Below are positions 25,724 through 33,441 of a stretch of DNA of 64,000 nt, one piece after another; the stretch's first letter is position 1, and every line of letters begins with the position of its first letter. The translations under genes were made by a program, and so were the position numbers. This DNA is from an uncultured Eubacteriales bacterium (GTDB lineage: Bacteria > Bacillota > Clostridia > Christensenellales > Borkfalkiaceae): assembly GCA_949288785.1 (NCBI GenBank), contig CASELQ010000001.1, forward strand, positions 141,626 to 205,625, read 5' to 3'. The notes under the pieces are model-generated. The model saw only the letters and a program-made list of their open reading frames with translations. It did not search any database and had not been told where the DNA came from.

Positions 25724-28384
25724 TTACTTTAAGCCGGCGGAAGAATATATTGCGCTTTTCGCCGTTTTTCCCGAAATTATTAGTCTGTAAATAAGTTTAT
25801 AGCACTCGGAAACGGTTATCACCGAAAAAGCGGTAAGTATACAGCGTATCCACAGCCCCGCGCTCATGGGCGTTATGCCGAACAGATTATATCCCGCCTG
25901 CACTATTATAAAGTGTATCACGAACACCCCGGCAAACGTTGCCGCCATCACCTTGTTTCTGCCCAACCTGCCGAATATACTCTCCGCGCCCAGTTCGCGG
26001 CAGTTAAAGGCGTTAAACAGCTGGAAGAGAATAAACAAAGTGAAAACCGCGCTCCTTTGCGCGCTGCCCGCTTTAAGAAAATCGAATAAATACTGCATAA
26101 GCAGCACCGCCGCGATGAACACGCCGGCAAACAGTATCCGTAAAAGCATCTTTGCGCTCACTATGCTTTCTCCGCGCTTTACGGGCTTTTGTTTCATTAT
26201 GTTTTTACCCGCGCGTTCAAGCCCCAGGGTGAGTGCGGGCGGGCCGTCCATAATTACGTTTATCCAGAGGAGCTGCAGGGTGTTGAACGGCGTTTTAAGC
26301 CCCGCCGCCGCGCACACGGTTATAAATATGAGCGCCGAAAGATTTACCGACAGCTGAAAGAGTATGAACCGCTGCAAATTTCTGTACACGTTCCGCCCGA
26401 ACGCCACCGCGCGCACCACCGTGGCAAAACTGTCGTCAAGCAAAATTATATCCGCCGCCTCCCGCGTTATTTCGCTGCCCGTTTTGCCCATTGCTATGCC
26501 CACGTCCGCGCGCTTTATGGCGGGAGCGTCGTTTATGCCGTCCCCCGTAACGGCAACCACTTCTCCCTCCTCTTTAAGCAGTTTTACTATTCTGAGTTTA
26601 AGCGCGGGCGTGCTGCGCGCTATCACAGTTACGCTTGCAAGCGCTTTTTTTAATGCGGCGTCGTCCGCACGCTCGGCATATTCCCCGCTCATCACCTGCG
26701 CCGGTGATGACGCCACGCCCAGTTCCTTTGCCACCGCCAATGCGGTGGCGGCGTTATCGCCCGTGAGTATCTTTACCTTTATTCCCGCGCTCCGGCATTC
26801 CTTTACCGCCTCTTTCACCTCTTTTCTCACGGGGTCTTTAAGCACGGCAAACCCGTCGAAAACGTATCCTTCGTGCGGGAGGCCGGCAGCGCCGTCTTTA
26901 TGCGCAAAGCATATCACCCTGCCCGCGCCGGCACCGTAACTTTCGGCGTTTTTTATTATTCTCGCCTTTCTTTCTTCCGGCATATCGCACATTGAAAGCA
27001 CCTTTTCCGCCGCCCCTTTTAACAGTGCGCGCCTTTTTTTCGCGCGCTCCGTTACCGTTATCATATATTTTTTGTCGCTCGAAAAAGGATCTCTTTCTTT
27101 AAGCTTAAATCTTGCGCGAAAATCTTCCGCTTCCCCGCCGAGCGCTTTGTCCGCCGCCGCGTACAGCGCACATTCCGTGCCGCTGCCGGTAAGGCTCTTT
27201 TTACCCTTTTCATAGGCGTAACCCGCGGTGCTGTTACATACGAAATTTTCTAAAAGTTCCCTGCTTTTAAGCGCAGAAGGGCTTTCGCAGTATTCCCCCG
27301 AACATATCTTATACACCGTCATTTTGTTTTCGGTGAGCGTGCCGGTTTTGTCCGAACATATTACGCTTACGGCGCCTGCCGCCTCGGTTGCGGTCATCTT
27401 TTTTATGAGCGCGTTCTCGCGCGCAAGTTTTATCATGTTAAGCGCGAGCGAAACTGCCACTATTGTGGGAAGTCCCTCGGGCACAGCCGCCACGATCAAT
27501 ATTATACACGAAATAAACAACTCCCTCACGCTGTCAAAGTTCAGCGCGCCTGCCGCGGCAAGCCTTATCGCCGAAACCGCGAACACCGCCGCGGCGGTGG
27601 CGGCGCCCGTTGCCGTTATTATCTTGCCGAGTTTATTGAGTTTATGCTGCAAGGGCGAATTTTCGGCTTTTTTATCCCTCAGTTCGCCGGCTATGCCGCC
27701 CATCTCGGTACCGTCTCCCACGGCGGTTACTATCATTTTACCGCTGCCCGACCGCACGAAAGTGCCCGAATACACAAAGTTTTTGCGCTCTGCAAGCGGA
27801 ACGCCCGAAGTAAGGGCAGCGTCTGCATTTTTGAACGCCCCGCCGCTTTCCCCCGTAAGCGCCGATTCGTCTACCGAAAGATCCCGGCTTTCTATCAGCC
27901 TGCCGTCTGCAACTATTTTGTCGCCGCTTTCCAAAATTATTACGTCCCCCACGGTTACATCGCTTTTAGGGATTACAGTCGGCACGCCGTTTCTTATCGC
28001 CTTTACGGACACGTTTTCGTAAATGCTTTCGAGCGCGGCAAACGCCTTTTCCGAACTGCCTTCCATTATAAGGGTTATAGACACCGAAAGGGCTATGGCG
28101 GCAAATATGCCGCCGCACTCCGCAAAATCGGCTTCACCCGTCTTTATGTACCCGCCCAGCGCCGTGCCGAACGCTATTATAAAACCGAATATGAGTATTA
28201 TGAGCATAGGCTCTTTGAGCGCTTCCGCCGTGCGCCTTAAAAGCCCCCTCTTCTTCTTGCGGGAAAGCCTGTTGTCCCCGTACTTAGCCGTATTCTTTTC
28301 CGCCCGGGCGGAAGTAAGCCCGCGCACCGTGTCAGAACCGAACTGCCTTGCGGCAAACTCTGCCGTTTTGCTGTAATATTCCAT
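25724..28384 (-). CDS. P-type Ca2+-transporting ATPase (PMCA/SERCA type)
   Basis: The 886-residue pump has the N-terminal cation-ATPase domain (FGSDTVRGLTSARAEKN). The actuator motif LTGES follows (about 173), then helix M4 with the ion-site motif AAVPEGLPTIVAVS (about 302). The phosphorylation motif is CSDKTGTLTENKMT (about 340) and the hinge is VAVTGDGINDAPAIKRADVGIAMG (GDGxNDxP, about 615). The C-terminal block has further membrane helices including LQLLWINVIMDGPPALTLG, the M6 segment with the Asn/Asp ligands of calcium pumps. It exports calcium or a related divalent cation from the cytoplasm. GGGAGGA precedes the ATG. It is divergent from the phosphoribosyltransferase gene. Confidence 0.93.
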   Translation of the reverse strand: MEYYSKTAEFAARQFGSDTVRGLTSARAEKNTAKYGDNRLSRKKKRGLLRRTAEALKEPMLIILIFGFIIAFGTALGGYIKTGEADFAECGGIFAAIALSVSITLIMEGSSEKAFAALESIYENVSVKAIRNGVPTVIPKSDVTVGDVIILESGDKIVADGRLIESRDLSVDESALTGESGGAFKNADAALTSGVPLAERKNFVYSGTFVRSGSGKMIVTAVGDGTEMGGIAGELRDKKAENSPLQHKLNKLGKIITATGAATAAAVFAVSAIRLAAAGALNFDSVRELFISCIILIVAAVPEGLPTIVAVSLALNMIKLARENALIKKMTATEAAGAVSVICSDKTGTLTENKMTVYKICSGEYCESPSALKSRELLENFVCNSTAGYAYEKGKKSLTGSGTECALYAAADKALGGEAEDFRARFKLKERDPFSSDKKYMITVTERAKKRRALLKGAAEKVLSMCDMPEERKARIIKNAESYGAGAGRVICFAHKDGAAGLPHEGYVFDGFAVLKDPVRKEVKEAVKECRSAGIKVKILTGDNAATALAVAKELGVASSPAQVMSGEYAERADDAALKKALASVTVIARSTPALKLRIVKLLKEEGEVVAVTGDGINDAPAIKRADVGIAMGKTGSEITREAADIILLDDSFATVVRAVAFGRNVYRNLQRFILFQLSVNLSALIFITVCAAAGLKTPFNTLQLLWINVIMDGPPALTLGLERAGKNIMKQKPVKRGESIVSAKMLLRILFAGVFIAAVLLMQYLFDFLKAGSAQRSAVFTLFILFQLFNAFNCRELGAESIFGRLGRNKVMAATFAGVFVIHFIIVQAGYNLFGITPMSAGLWIRCILTAFSVITVSECYKLIYRLIISGKTAKSAIYSSAGLK

Positions 28385-28445
28385 TAAATCCTCCCGTGCT
28401 TACTTATAAAAATATGTTACTTGCAATAATTATATGCGTTATGAA

Positions 28446-28474
28446 TGGACAAACACGCGTTTTTGTGGTAAACT
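28446..28474 (+). promoter_or_regulatory. Predicted promoter for the phosphoribosyltransferase gene
   Basis: TGGACA (28446-28451), 17 bp, then TAAACT (28469-28474) on the plus strand, 30 bp before the start codon. The -10 box is weak. Confidence 0.45.
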
Positions 28475-28504
28475 GTTTGCGGACGGCTTAAAAGAGGAAA
28501 TATC

Positions 28505-29044
28505 ATGAGTGAATTTTACAGAGTAAACATTAAAGGCTTTATAACGGATCTGCCGGTGCTGCCGCTGCCGAGCGGAATTAACATTGCGTTTTTCAACTTG
28601 CACGGCAACACCCTGCTCACGGAACACTGCGGCAGAGAAATAGCCGGGCTTGCCCGCGGCGCGGAAGTGCTTATCACCGCCGAATCCAAGGGGCTGCAAC
28701 TCACGCACGTTGCCGCGCGCGAACTGGGTATGCCCTTTTACGCCGTGGCGAGAAAATCTAAAAAACTTTACATGCAGGACGGGCTGTGCGTTTCTTACGG
28801 TTCTTCCATAACCACGGGTCAGGAACAAAAACTCTATCTTTCCAAGCACGACGCCGACCTTATCCGCGGCAAAAAAGTGTGCATAGTGGACGACGTAATA
28901 TCCACGGGCGAAAGCCTTAAAGGTCTGGAAAAACTCGTGGAACTTGCGGGCGGCAAAATATTTAAGAAGGTATTCGTGCTTGCCGAGGGCGACGCTAAAA
29001 ACAGGCCCGACGTGGAATACCTTGCTTCTATCCCCCTGCTCTGA
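28505..29044 (+). CDS. Purine (adenine-type) phosphoribosyltransferase
   Basis: The 179-residue protein is a type I phosphoribosyltransferase. The PRPP-binding loop is KVCIVDDVISTGES (about 124-137), and the upstream region LITAESKGLQLTHVAARELG with VARKSKKLYM matches members annotated as adenine phosphoribosyltransferase. It would convert a purine base plus PRPP to the nucleotide. The usual clostridial apt between recJ and relA is missing from this genome segment, so this gene may do that job; the exact base is inference. AGAGGAAAT is the ribosome binding site. It is the first plus-strand gene, divergent from the ATPase. Confidence 0.83.
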   Translation: MSEFYRVNIKGFITDLPVLPLPSGINIAFFNLHGNTLLTEHCGREIAGLARGAEVLITAESKGLQLTHVAARELGMPFYAVARKSKKLYMQDGLCVSYGSSITTGQEQKLYLSKHDADLIRGKKVCIVDDVISTGESLKGLEKLVELAGGKIFKKVFVLAEGDAKNRPDVEYLASIPLL

Positions 29045-29086
29045 CGAGGCGGAAAAAACTTAAAACACCCGAAAACGGCTTTCAGG

Positions 29087-29258
29087 GCAAAATTCAATTT
29101 AAAAGACACACGCGCCGGTTGAACCGACGCGCATGCCCAGGAAAAAGTTTATTGAGAGTGTGGGCTAATTTAGGTAAAGAGTTCTTTCTCTTTACACCCA
29201 AATTTTATAACGCGAAACTTGAAACTTTATTGAAAAACAAAAAAATAAAAAAATTTTT
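29087..29258 (+). repeat. Tandem structured repeat, copy A (172 bp)
   Basis: This copy matches copy B base for base without gaps, with 6 substitutions (96.5 percent identity), at a period of 310 bp. Predicted hairpins are CGCG-C-CGG/CCG-A-CGCG (29111-29131, loop TTGAA), GCCCA/TGGGC (29135-29139 with 29161-29165) and a perfect 8-bp GTAAAGAG/CTCTTTAC (29174-29181 with 29188-29195, loop TTCTTT). CACAC (29107-29111) could instead pair with GTGTG (29158-29162). It ends in an A-rich then T-rich tract. The plus strand is also open in one frame through the whole copy, to a TAA at 29287-29289, but without a good start codon. Confidence 0.9.
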
Positions 29259-29323
29259 TCAGCGCGGCGGTAACGGTAAAAATTTATAAAGCGCCCTGCC
29301 GCACTTCGGACATAAGGAAGGCT

Positions 29324-29584
29324 TTGCATAAACGCGCAAGCGAAGAAAAAAAACACTTCCGCCGCACGGAGCGAATAAGGAGAAAAACGCCCGCTTGCAA
29401 AATTCAATTTAAAAGACACACGCGCCGGTTATACCGACGCGCATGCCCAGGAAAAAGTTTATTGAGAGTGTGGGCTAATTTAGGTAAAGAGTTCTTTCTC
29501 TTTACACCACGATTTTATAACACGAAACTTGAAACTTTATTGAAAAACAAAAAAATAAAAAAATTTTTCGGAATAACGTTATGA
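29324..29584 (+). CDS. Possible small basic ORF coupled to the response regulator
   Basis: An 86-codon frame begins at TTG (29324-29326), with AAGGA five bases upstream, and ends in a TGA that overlaps the response regulator ATG as ATGA. Its last 62 codons run through repeat copy B. The peptide is very rich in Lys, Arg and His and resembles no family I know. In its favour are the ribosome binding site, the ATGA overlap, and the lack of any other ribosome binding site for the regulator. Against it are the non-ATG start, the low-complexity end, and the possibility that the repeat is an RNA or mobile element. I treat it as unproven. Confidence 0.25.
   Translation: MHKRASEEKKHFRRTERIRRKTPACKIQFKRHTRRLYRRACPGKSLLRVWANLGKEFFLFTPRFYNTKLETLLKNKKIKKFFGITL
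29397..29568 (+). repeat. Tandem structured repeat, copy B (172 bp)
   Basis: Copy B ends 12 bp before the response regulator start codon. Compared with copy A it differs at two adjacent bases in the first hairpin loop (GA to AT), at three bases after the third hairpin, and at one base further on. All three stems are unchanged. Seen as codons in the open frame, the changes are Leu and Pro synonymous, Asn to Tyr, Lys to Arg by two substitutions, and Ala to Thr. Confidence 0.9.
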
Positions 29585-30261
29585 AAATTTTACTCGTAGA
29601 CGATGAAAGGCAATTTTCCGCGGCGGTGGCGGAGATACTCCGCCGGCACAACTACTCGGTGGATACCGTTTATAACGGGCAGGACGGGCTGGACTATGCC
29701 CTGTCCGGCATTTACGATCTCATTATTCTTGACGTGATGTTGCCCGTGTTAGACGGATTTACCGTGCTCCGCGCCCTCCGCGCCCGCAAGGCGGATACGC
29801 CCATTCTCATGCTTACCGCCAAATCCGAAATATCGGATAAAATAGGCGGGCTAAACCTCGGAGCGGACGACTATATTACCAAACCGTTCGACACCGAGGA
29901 ACTGCTCGCGCGGATACGGGCGCTTTTGCGCAGAAAAGAAAAATACACGGGAGACGTACTTTCCTTTAACGACATAAGCATAGACAGGGAAAGCCCGCAG
30001 CTCATATGCGGCGGGAAAAAGATCGCGCTCGGAAAAAAGGAGTTTCAGATACTGGAAATGCTCATGATGAGCGCCGGAAAGTGCATAGATAAGGAGCGGT
30101 TTATCGAAAAAATATGGGGGTACGACACCGAAGCGGAGTATAACACCATAGAGGTATACGTCTCCTTCCTCCGCAAAAAACTTGCGGCGGTGGGCTCCTC
30201 CACCGAAATAAAGTCCATACGCGGGGTTGGTTATACTCTCGGGGTGAAAAACGATGATTAA
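29581..30261 (+). CDS. OmpR/PhoB-family response regulator
   Basis: The 226-residue regulator has an N-terminal receiver domain with the acidic pair DDE (residues 7-9), phospho-acceptor Asp in LIILDVMLPVLDG (about 51), and Lys in ADDYITKPFD (about 101). The C-terminal winged-helix DNA-binding domain is complete (LGKKEFQILEMLMM, EKIWGYDTEAEYNTIEVYVSFLRKKL, IRGVGYTLG). No normal ribosome binding site precedes its ATG, which lies right behind repeat copy B. It overlaps its kinase gene by 8 bp. Its targets are unknown; the flavodiiron gene in the same transcript is an obvious candidate to be linked with its signal. Confidence 0.95.
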   Translation: MKILLVDDERQFSAAVAEILRRHNYSVDTVYNGQDGLDYALSGIYDLIILDVMLPVLDGFTVLRALRARKADTPILMLTAKSEISDKIGGLNLGADDYITKPFDTEELLARIRALLRRKEKYTGDVLSFNDISIDRESPQLICGGKKIALGKKEFQILEMLMMSAGKCIDKERFIEKIWGYDTEAEYNTIEVYVSFLRKKLAAVGSSTEIKSIRGVGYTLGVKNDD

Positions 30262-31432
30262 AAAGGCGCAGTTAAGATTTATGGCCGTAATGATGGCCGT
30301 ATTCTTCGTGCTTTTTGCCATATTCTTCGTCATTGCCTCAAACGTGATAAGCACTTCTCACAACAGGGCGGTGATTATGGCGCTCATCGCGGAAAACAAC
30401 TCTTTCAGAGATTCGGGCACGGTTTATTCGGAAAAGACGCTTATACTTAGCTTTGAAAGCGATCAGGTGGACGGAACATATTCGGTATTAAACGGCGGAG
30501 AATATTTTTCGGAAGAAACCATAGCCGAGCTTGTAAACCGCGCCGCCAGTTTTACCGAAGGCTCCGGTACGTTCGGCGACATATTCTTTCTCGTTACCAA
30601 CGGTTCTTTAAAAGACGAGCAAAGGCTTTTATTGCTGGCGCTGGACGGGAGCAGCGAAATGCAGGCAAAACAGGAGGATACCCTGGCGGTTTTCATTTTC
30701 GCACTTTTGCTATATGCCATAATCGTGGTTATAGTGTTCGGGCTTTCGGTTACCATTTTCCGGCCGCTGAAAGAAAATCTGTACAGGCAAAAACGCTTCG
30801 TTTCGGACGCGAGCCACGAAATGCGCACCCCCGTTGCCATAATCTCCGCTAATGCGGACGTGCTTAAAAACTTTATCAACAACACTTATCTGGACAGTAT
30901 AAAGACCCAGACCGAGCGGCTGGAAAAACTGGTTTCCGATATGCTGGCGCTCGCCAAGACGGACGAGGAAAGAATTGCGCTCGTAAAAGAAAACTTTTCG
31001 GTTACGGACGAGGTGCTGGAAGCCGTTCTCCCCTACGAGGCACTGCTTTTCGAAAAGGGCAAAACGCTTATAACGGACATAGAACCCGATGTCAGCGTTA
31101 CGGGCGACAGACAGAGTTTTAAAACCATACTTAACGTATTGGTGGACAACGCCATTAAGCATTCGGACAAAAACGCCACCATTAAAATAAGCCTTAAAAA
31201 AGAAGGGGCCAAGGCGGTGCTTACGGTGTTCAATACCGGCAGCCTTGTAAGAGAAGAAGATTCCTCAAGGGTATTCGAAAGGTTTTACCGGGCGGACGCT
31301 TCGCGTTCGAGAGATTCGGGCGGCAGCGGGCTGGGGCTTGCAATAGCAAAAAGCCTTGCGGACGCCAACAAGTGGAAAATTCAGGCGCGCTCGGTGTTCG
31401 GCGTTTCCATGACGCTTACTTTGACTTTATAA
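30254..31432 (+). CDS. Membrane sensor histidine kinase
   Basis: The 392-residue kinase has two membrane helices (about 9-29 and 145-170) bracketing an external sensor domain of about 115 residues with no recognised fold. No HAMP domain is obvious. The H-box is DASHEMRTPVAIIS (His at about 190), the N-box LNVLVDNAIKHSD, and the G-box GGSGLGLAIAKS. It has GGGGTG as ribosome binding site within the regulator gene. It forms a pair with the response regulator. The flavodiiron gene begins only 30 bp after its stop, so all three are likely in one operon. Confidence 0.94.
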   Translation: MIKKAQLRFMAVMMAVFFVLFAIFFVIASNVISTSHNRAVIMALIAENNSFRDSGTVYSEKTLILSFESDQVDGTYSVLNGGEYFSEETIAELVNRAASFTEGSGTFGDIFFLVTNGSLKDEQRLLLLALDGSSEMQAKQEDTLAVFIFALLLYAIIVVIVFGLSVTIFRPLKENLYRQKRFVSDASHEMRTPVAIISANADVLKNFINNTYLDSIKTQTERLEKLVSDMLALAKTDEERIALVKENFSVTDEVLEAVLPYEALLFEKGKTLITDIEPDVSVTGDRQSFKTILNVLVDNAIKHSDKNATIKISLKKEGAKAVLTVFNTGSLVREEDSSRVFERFYRADASRSRDSGGSGLGLAIAKSLADANKWKIQARSVFGVSMTLTLTL

Positions 31433-31462
31433 ACGAGTTATTAACCTTTTAAGGAGAGAAAT

Positions 31463-33244
31463 ATGAATATATCGGAAGACGTTAAATTCATCGGCGTTAA
31501 CGACAGGGCTATTACCCTGTTCGAAGGTCAGTTTCAGGTGGAAAAAGGTATGTCTTACAATTCTTACCTTATTTCCGATAAAAAAATCGCGGTGCTGGAT
31601 ACGGTGGACGCGGCTTTCTTTGACGAATGGGCGGACAACCTTTTCGCCGCGCTTGGCGGCAGAGAGCCCGATTACCTTATAGTTTCCCATATGGAGCCCG
31701 ACCACTCGGCAAACATAGCGCGGTTTATGGATATGTATAAGTCCGCCGTGATAATAGGCAACGCCAAGACCTTTACGATGCTGAAAAATTATTTCGGCAC
31801 AGATTATCCCGAAAGGCGGGCGGTGGTAAAAGAAGGCGATACCCTCTCCCTCGGCGAGCATACCCTGAAATTTATTATGGCGCCGTTCGTGCACTGGCCC
31901 GAAGTTATGGTTACTTACGACGAGCGGGATAAAATTCTGTTTTCCGCGGACGGATTCGGCAAATTCGGCACGACGGACGCGGATGAGGACTGGGACTGCG
32001 AGGCCCGCCGCTACTATTTCGGCATAGTCGGAAAATACGGGGCGCAGGTTCAGGCGCTCCTTAAAAAGACGGAAGCGCTCGATATAAAGGCAATTTGCCC
32101 GCTGCACGGACCCGTTTTAACGGATAATCTTTCGCACTATCTCGGGCTGTATGACAAATGGTCTTCTTATACGGCGGAGGACAGCGGCGTAACGATAGCC
32201 TACACCTCGGTTTACGGGCATACCAAAGCCGCGGTGCTTGCGCTTGCCGAAAAACTGCGCGGCGCGGGCGTTAAAAAAGTGGCGGTTTTCGACCTTGCAA
32301 GGTGCGACCTTGCCGAAGCCGTGGAGGACGCTTTCCGTTACGACCGGCTGGTGCTTGCCACCACCACTTACAACGCGGATATATTCCCCTATATGCGCCG
32401 CTTTATAGAGGCGCTTACGGAACGTAATTACGCAAACCGCACCGTGGCGTTTATCGAAAACGGTTCATGGGCGCCCGTGGCGGGGAAAATTATGCGGGGT
32501 ATGCTGGAAAACTGCAAAAACCTAAATTTCTGCAACAATACCGTAAAGATATTTTCCGCGCTTTCGCCCGAGAACGAAAAGGAAATAGCCGCGCTCTCCG
32601 AAGAGCTTGCCGCAGCCGGCGAAAGGAGCCAAAACGCCGCCCTTGACCCGACCGCGCTCTTTAAAATCGGATACGGGCTGTACGTTGTATCCTGTAACGA
32701 CGGCGCAAAAGACACCGGCTGCATAGTGAACACGGTTACGCAGGTAACAGCCTCCCCCAACCGTATTGCCGTTACCGTGAACAAACAGAATTATACCCAT
32801 CACGTTATAAAAAAGACGGGCAAACTGAATATAAACTGCCTTTCGGAGGACGCGCCCTTTTCGGTGTTTGAAAACTTCGGGTTTAAAAGCGGCAGAACGG
32901 AAAATAAATTTGACGGAGTACCCTTTACTCGCTCCGCTAACGGACTTGCGGTGCTGTCTCAGCATATAAACGCATATATCTCCCTTTCGGTGGAAAGTTA
33001 CGCCGACCTCGGCACGCACGGGATGTTCATTTGCTCCGTTACGGGCGCGGAAAAAGTGAACGACAACGAGAGTATGACTTACGCCTATTATCACGCAAGC
33101 GTTAAACCCAAGCCCAAAACACAAGGCAAAAAGGGGTTTGTATGCAGGATTTGCGGATATATTTACGAGGGCGAAAGTTTACCGGCGGACTTTGTATGCC
33201 CCATATGCAAACACGGGGCGGAAGATTTTGAACCGATAAAATAA
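31463..33244 (+). CDS. Flavodiiron protein with flavin reductase and rubredoxin domains
   Basis: Flavodiiron proteins reduce oxygen to water or nitric oxide to nitrous oxide in the cytoplasm of anaerobes. The 593-residue protein has four modules in order. The diiron beta-lactamase-like domain has ligands H76-x-E78-x-D80-H81 in SHMEPDHS and later His residues in FVHWPE and CPLHGP. The flavodoxin domain follows (IAYTSVYGHTKAAV, about 252-385). The third module is a flavin-reductase-like domain (about 400-545). The last is a C-terminal rubredoxin with Cys pairs CRICGYIY and CPICKHG (about 550-593). The built-in rubredoxin and reductase imply that it can take electrons from NAD(P)H with few or no partners. 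AAGGAGAG is the ribosome binding site. Confidence 0.95.
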   Translation: MNISEDVKFIGVNDRAITLFEGQFQVEKGMSYNSYLISDKKIAVLDTVDAAFFDEWADNLFAALGGREPDYLIVSHMEPDHSANIARFMDMYKSAVIIGNAKTFTMLKNYFGTDYPERRAVVKEGDTLSLGEHTLKFIMAPFVHWPEVMVTYDERDKILFSADGFGKFGTTDADEDWDCEARRYYFGIVGKYGAQVQALLKKTEALDIKAICPLHGPVLTDNLSHYLGLYDKWSSYTAEDSGVTIAYTSVYGHTKAAVLALAEKLRGAGVKKVAVFDLARCDLAEAVEDAFRYDRLVLATTTYNADIFPYMRRFIEALTERNYANRTVAFIENGSWAPVAGKIMRGMLENCKNLNFCNNTVKIFSALSPENEKEIAALSEELAAAGERSQNAALDPTALFKIGYGLYVVSCNDGAKDTGCIVNTVTQVTASPNRIAVTVNKQNYTHHVIKKTGKLNINCLSEDAPFSVFENFGFKSGRTENKFDGVPFTRSANGLAVLSQHINAYISLSVESYADLGTHGMFICSVTGAEKVNDNESMTYAYYHASVKPKPKTQGKKGFVCRICGYIYEGESLPADFVCPICKHGAEDFEPIK

Positions 33245-33295
33245 TTTTGAGTTTATATATGAATTTATATATAGTCAGCTCATTTAAATTGAATT

Positions 33296-33333
33296 GCGCC
33301 GCCGCGGAACCCGCGGCGGCGCCTTTATTTTAT
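33296..33333 (+). terminator. Strong terminator after the flavodiiron gene
   Basis: A perfect 12-bp GC-rich stem (33296-33307 with 33311-33322) is followed by CTTTATTTTAT. It also separates the converging ferritin-like gene. About 110 bp on either side hold nothing else recognisable. Confidence 0.85.
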
Positions 33334-33441
33334 ATTTTATCTTTAACTCTTATTTTTCGGTACGTTTCCCGTCCTATCCACCCGGCTGTTCCGATAAAAA
33401 TTTTACGGTATCGCGTAGCGGCATAGCGGAGCGCCCGTATA

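Larger units (their letters stand above)
29045..29580. other. 536-bp gap holding two tandem repeat copies
   Basis: The gap between the phosphoribosyltransferase and response regulator genes is AT-rich compared with its surroundings. It holds two direct copies of a 172-bp element separated by a 138-bp non-repeated spacer. No clear terminator for the upstream gene and no clear promoter for the downstream genes could be picked out. Confidence 0.9.

Noticed and set aside
29087..29568. Repeat pair as a CRISPR array or insertion sequence
   Set aside because: The units are 172 bp, there are only two, and no cas or transposase gene is near. Terminal inverted repeats and target duplications were not found.
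33275..33293. Inverted match to the first 12-13 bases of the tandem repeat (AATTCAATTTAAA type) after the flavodiiron gene
   Set aside because: The match stops after about 13 AT-rich bases, which chance can explain, and no hairpins of the element follow. It is not a third copy.
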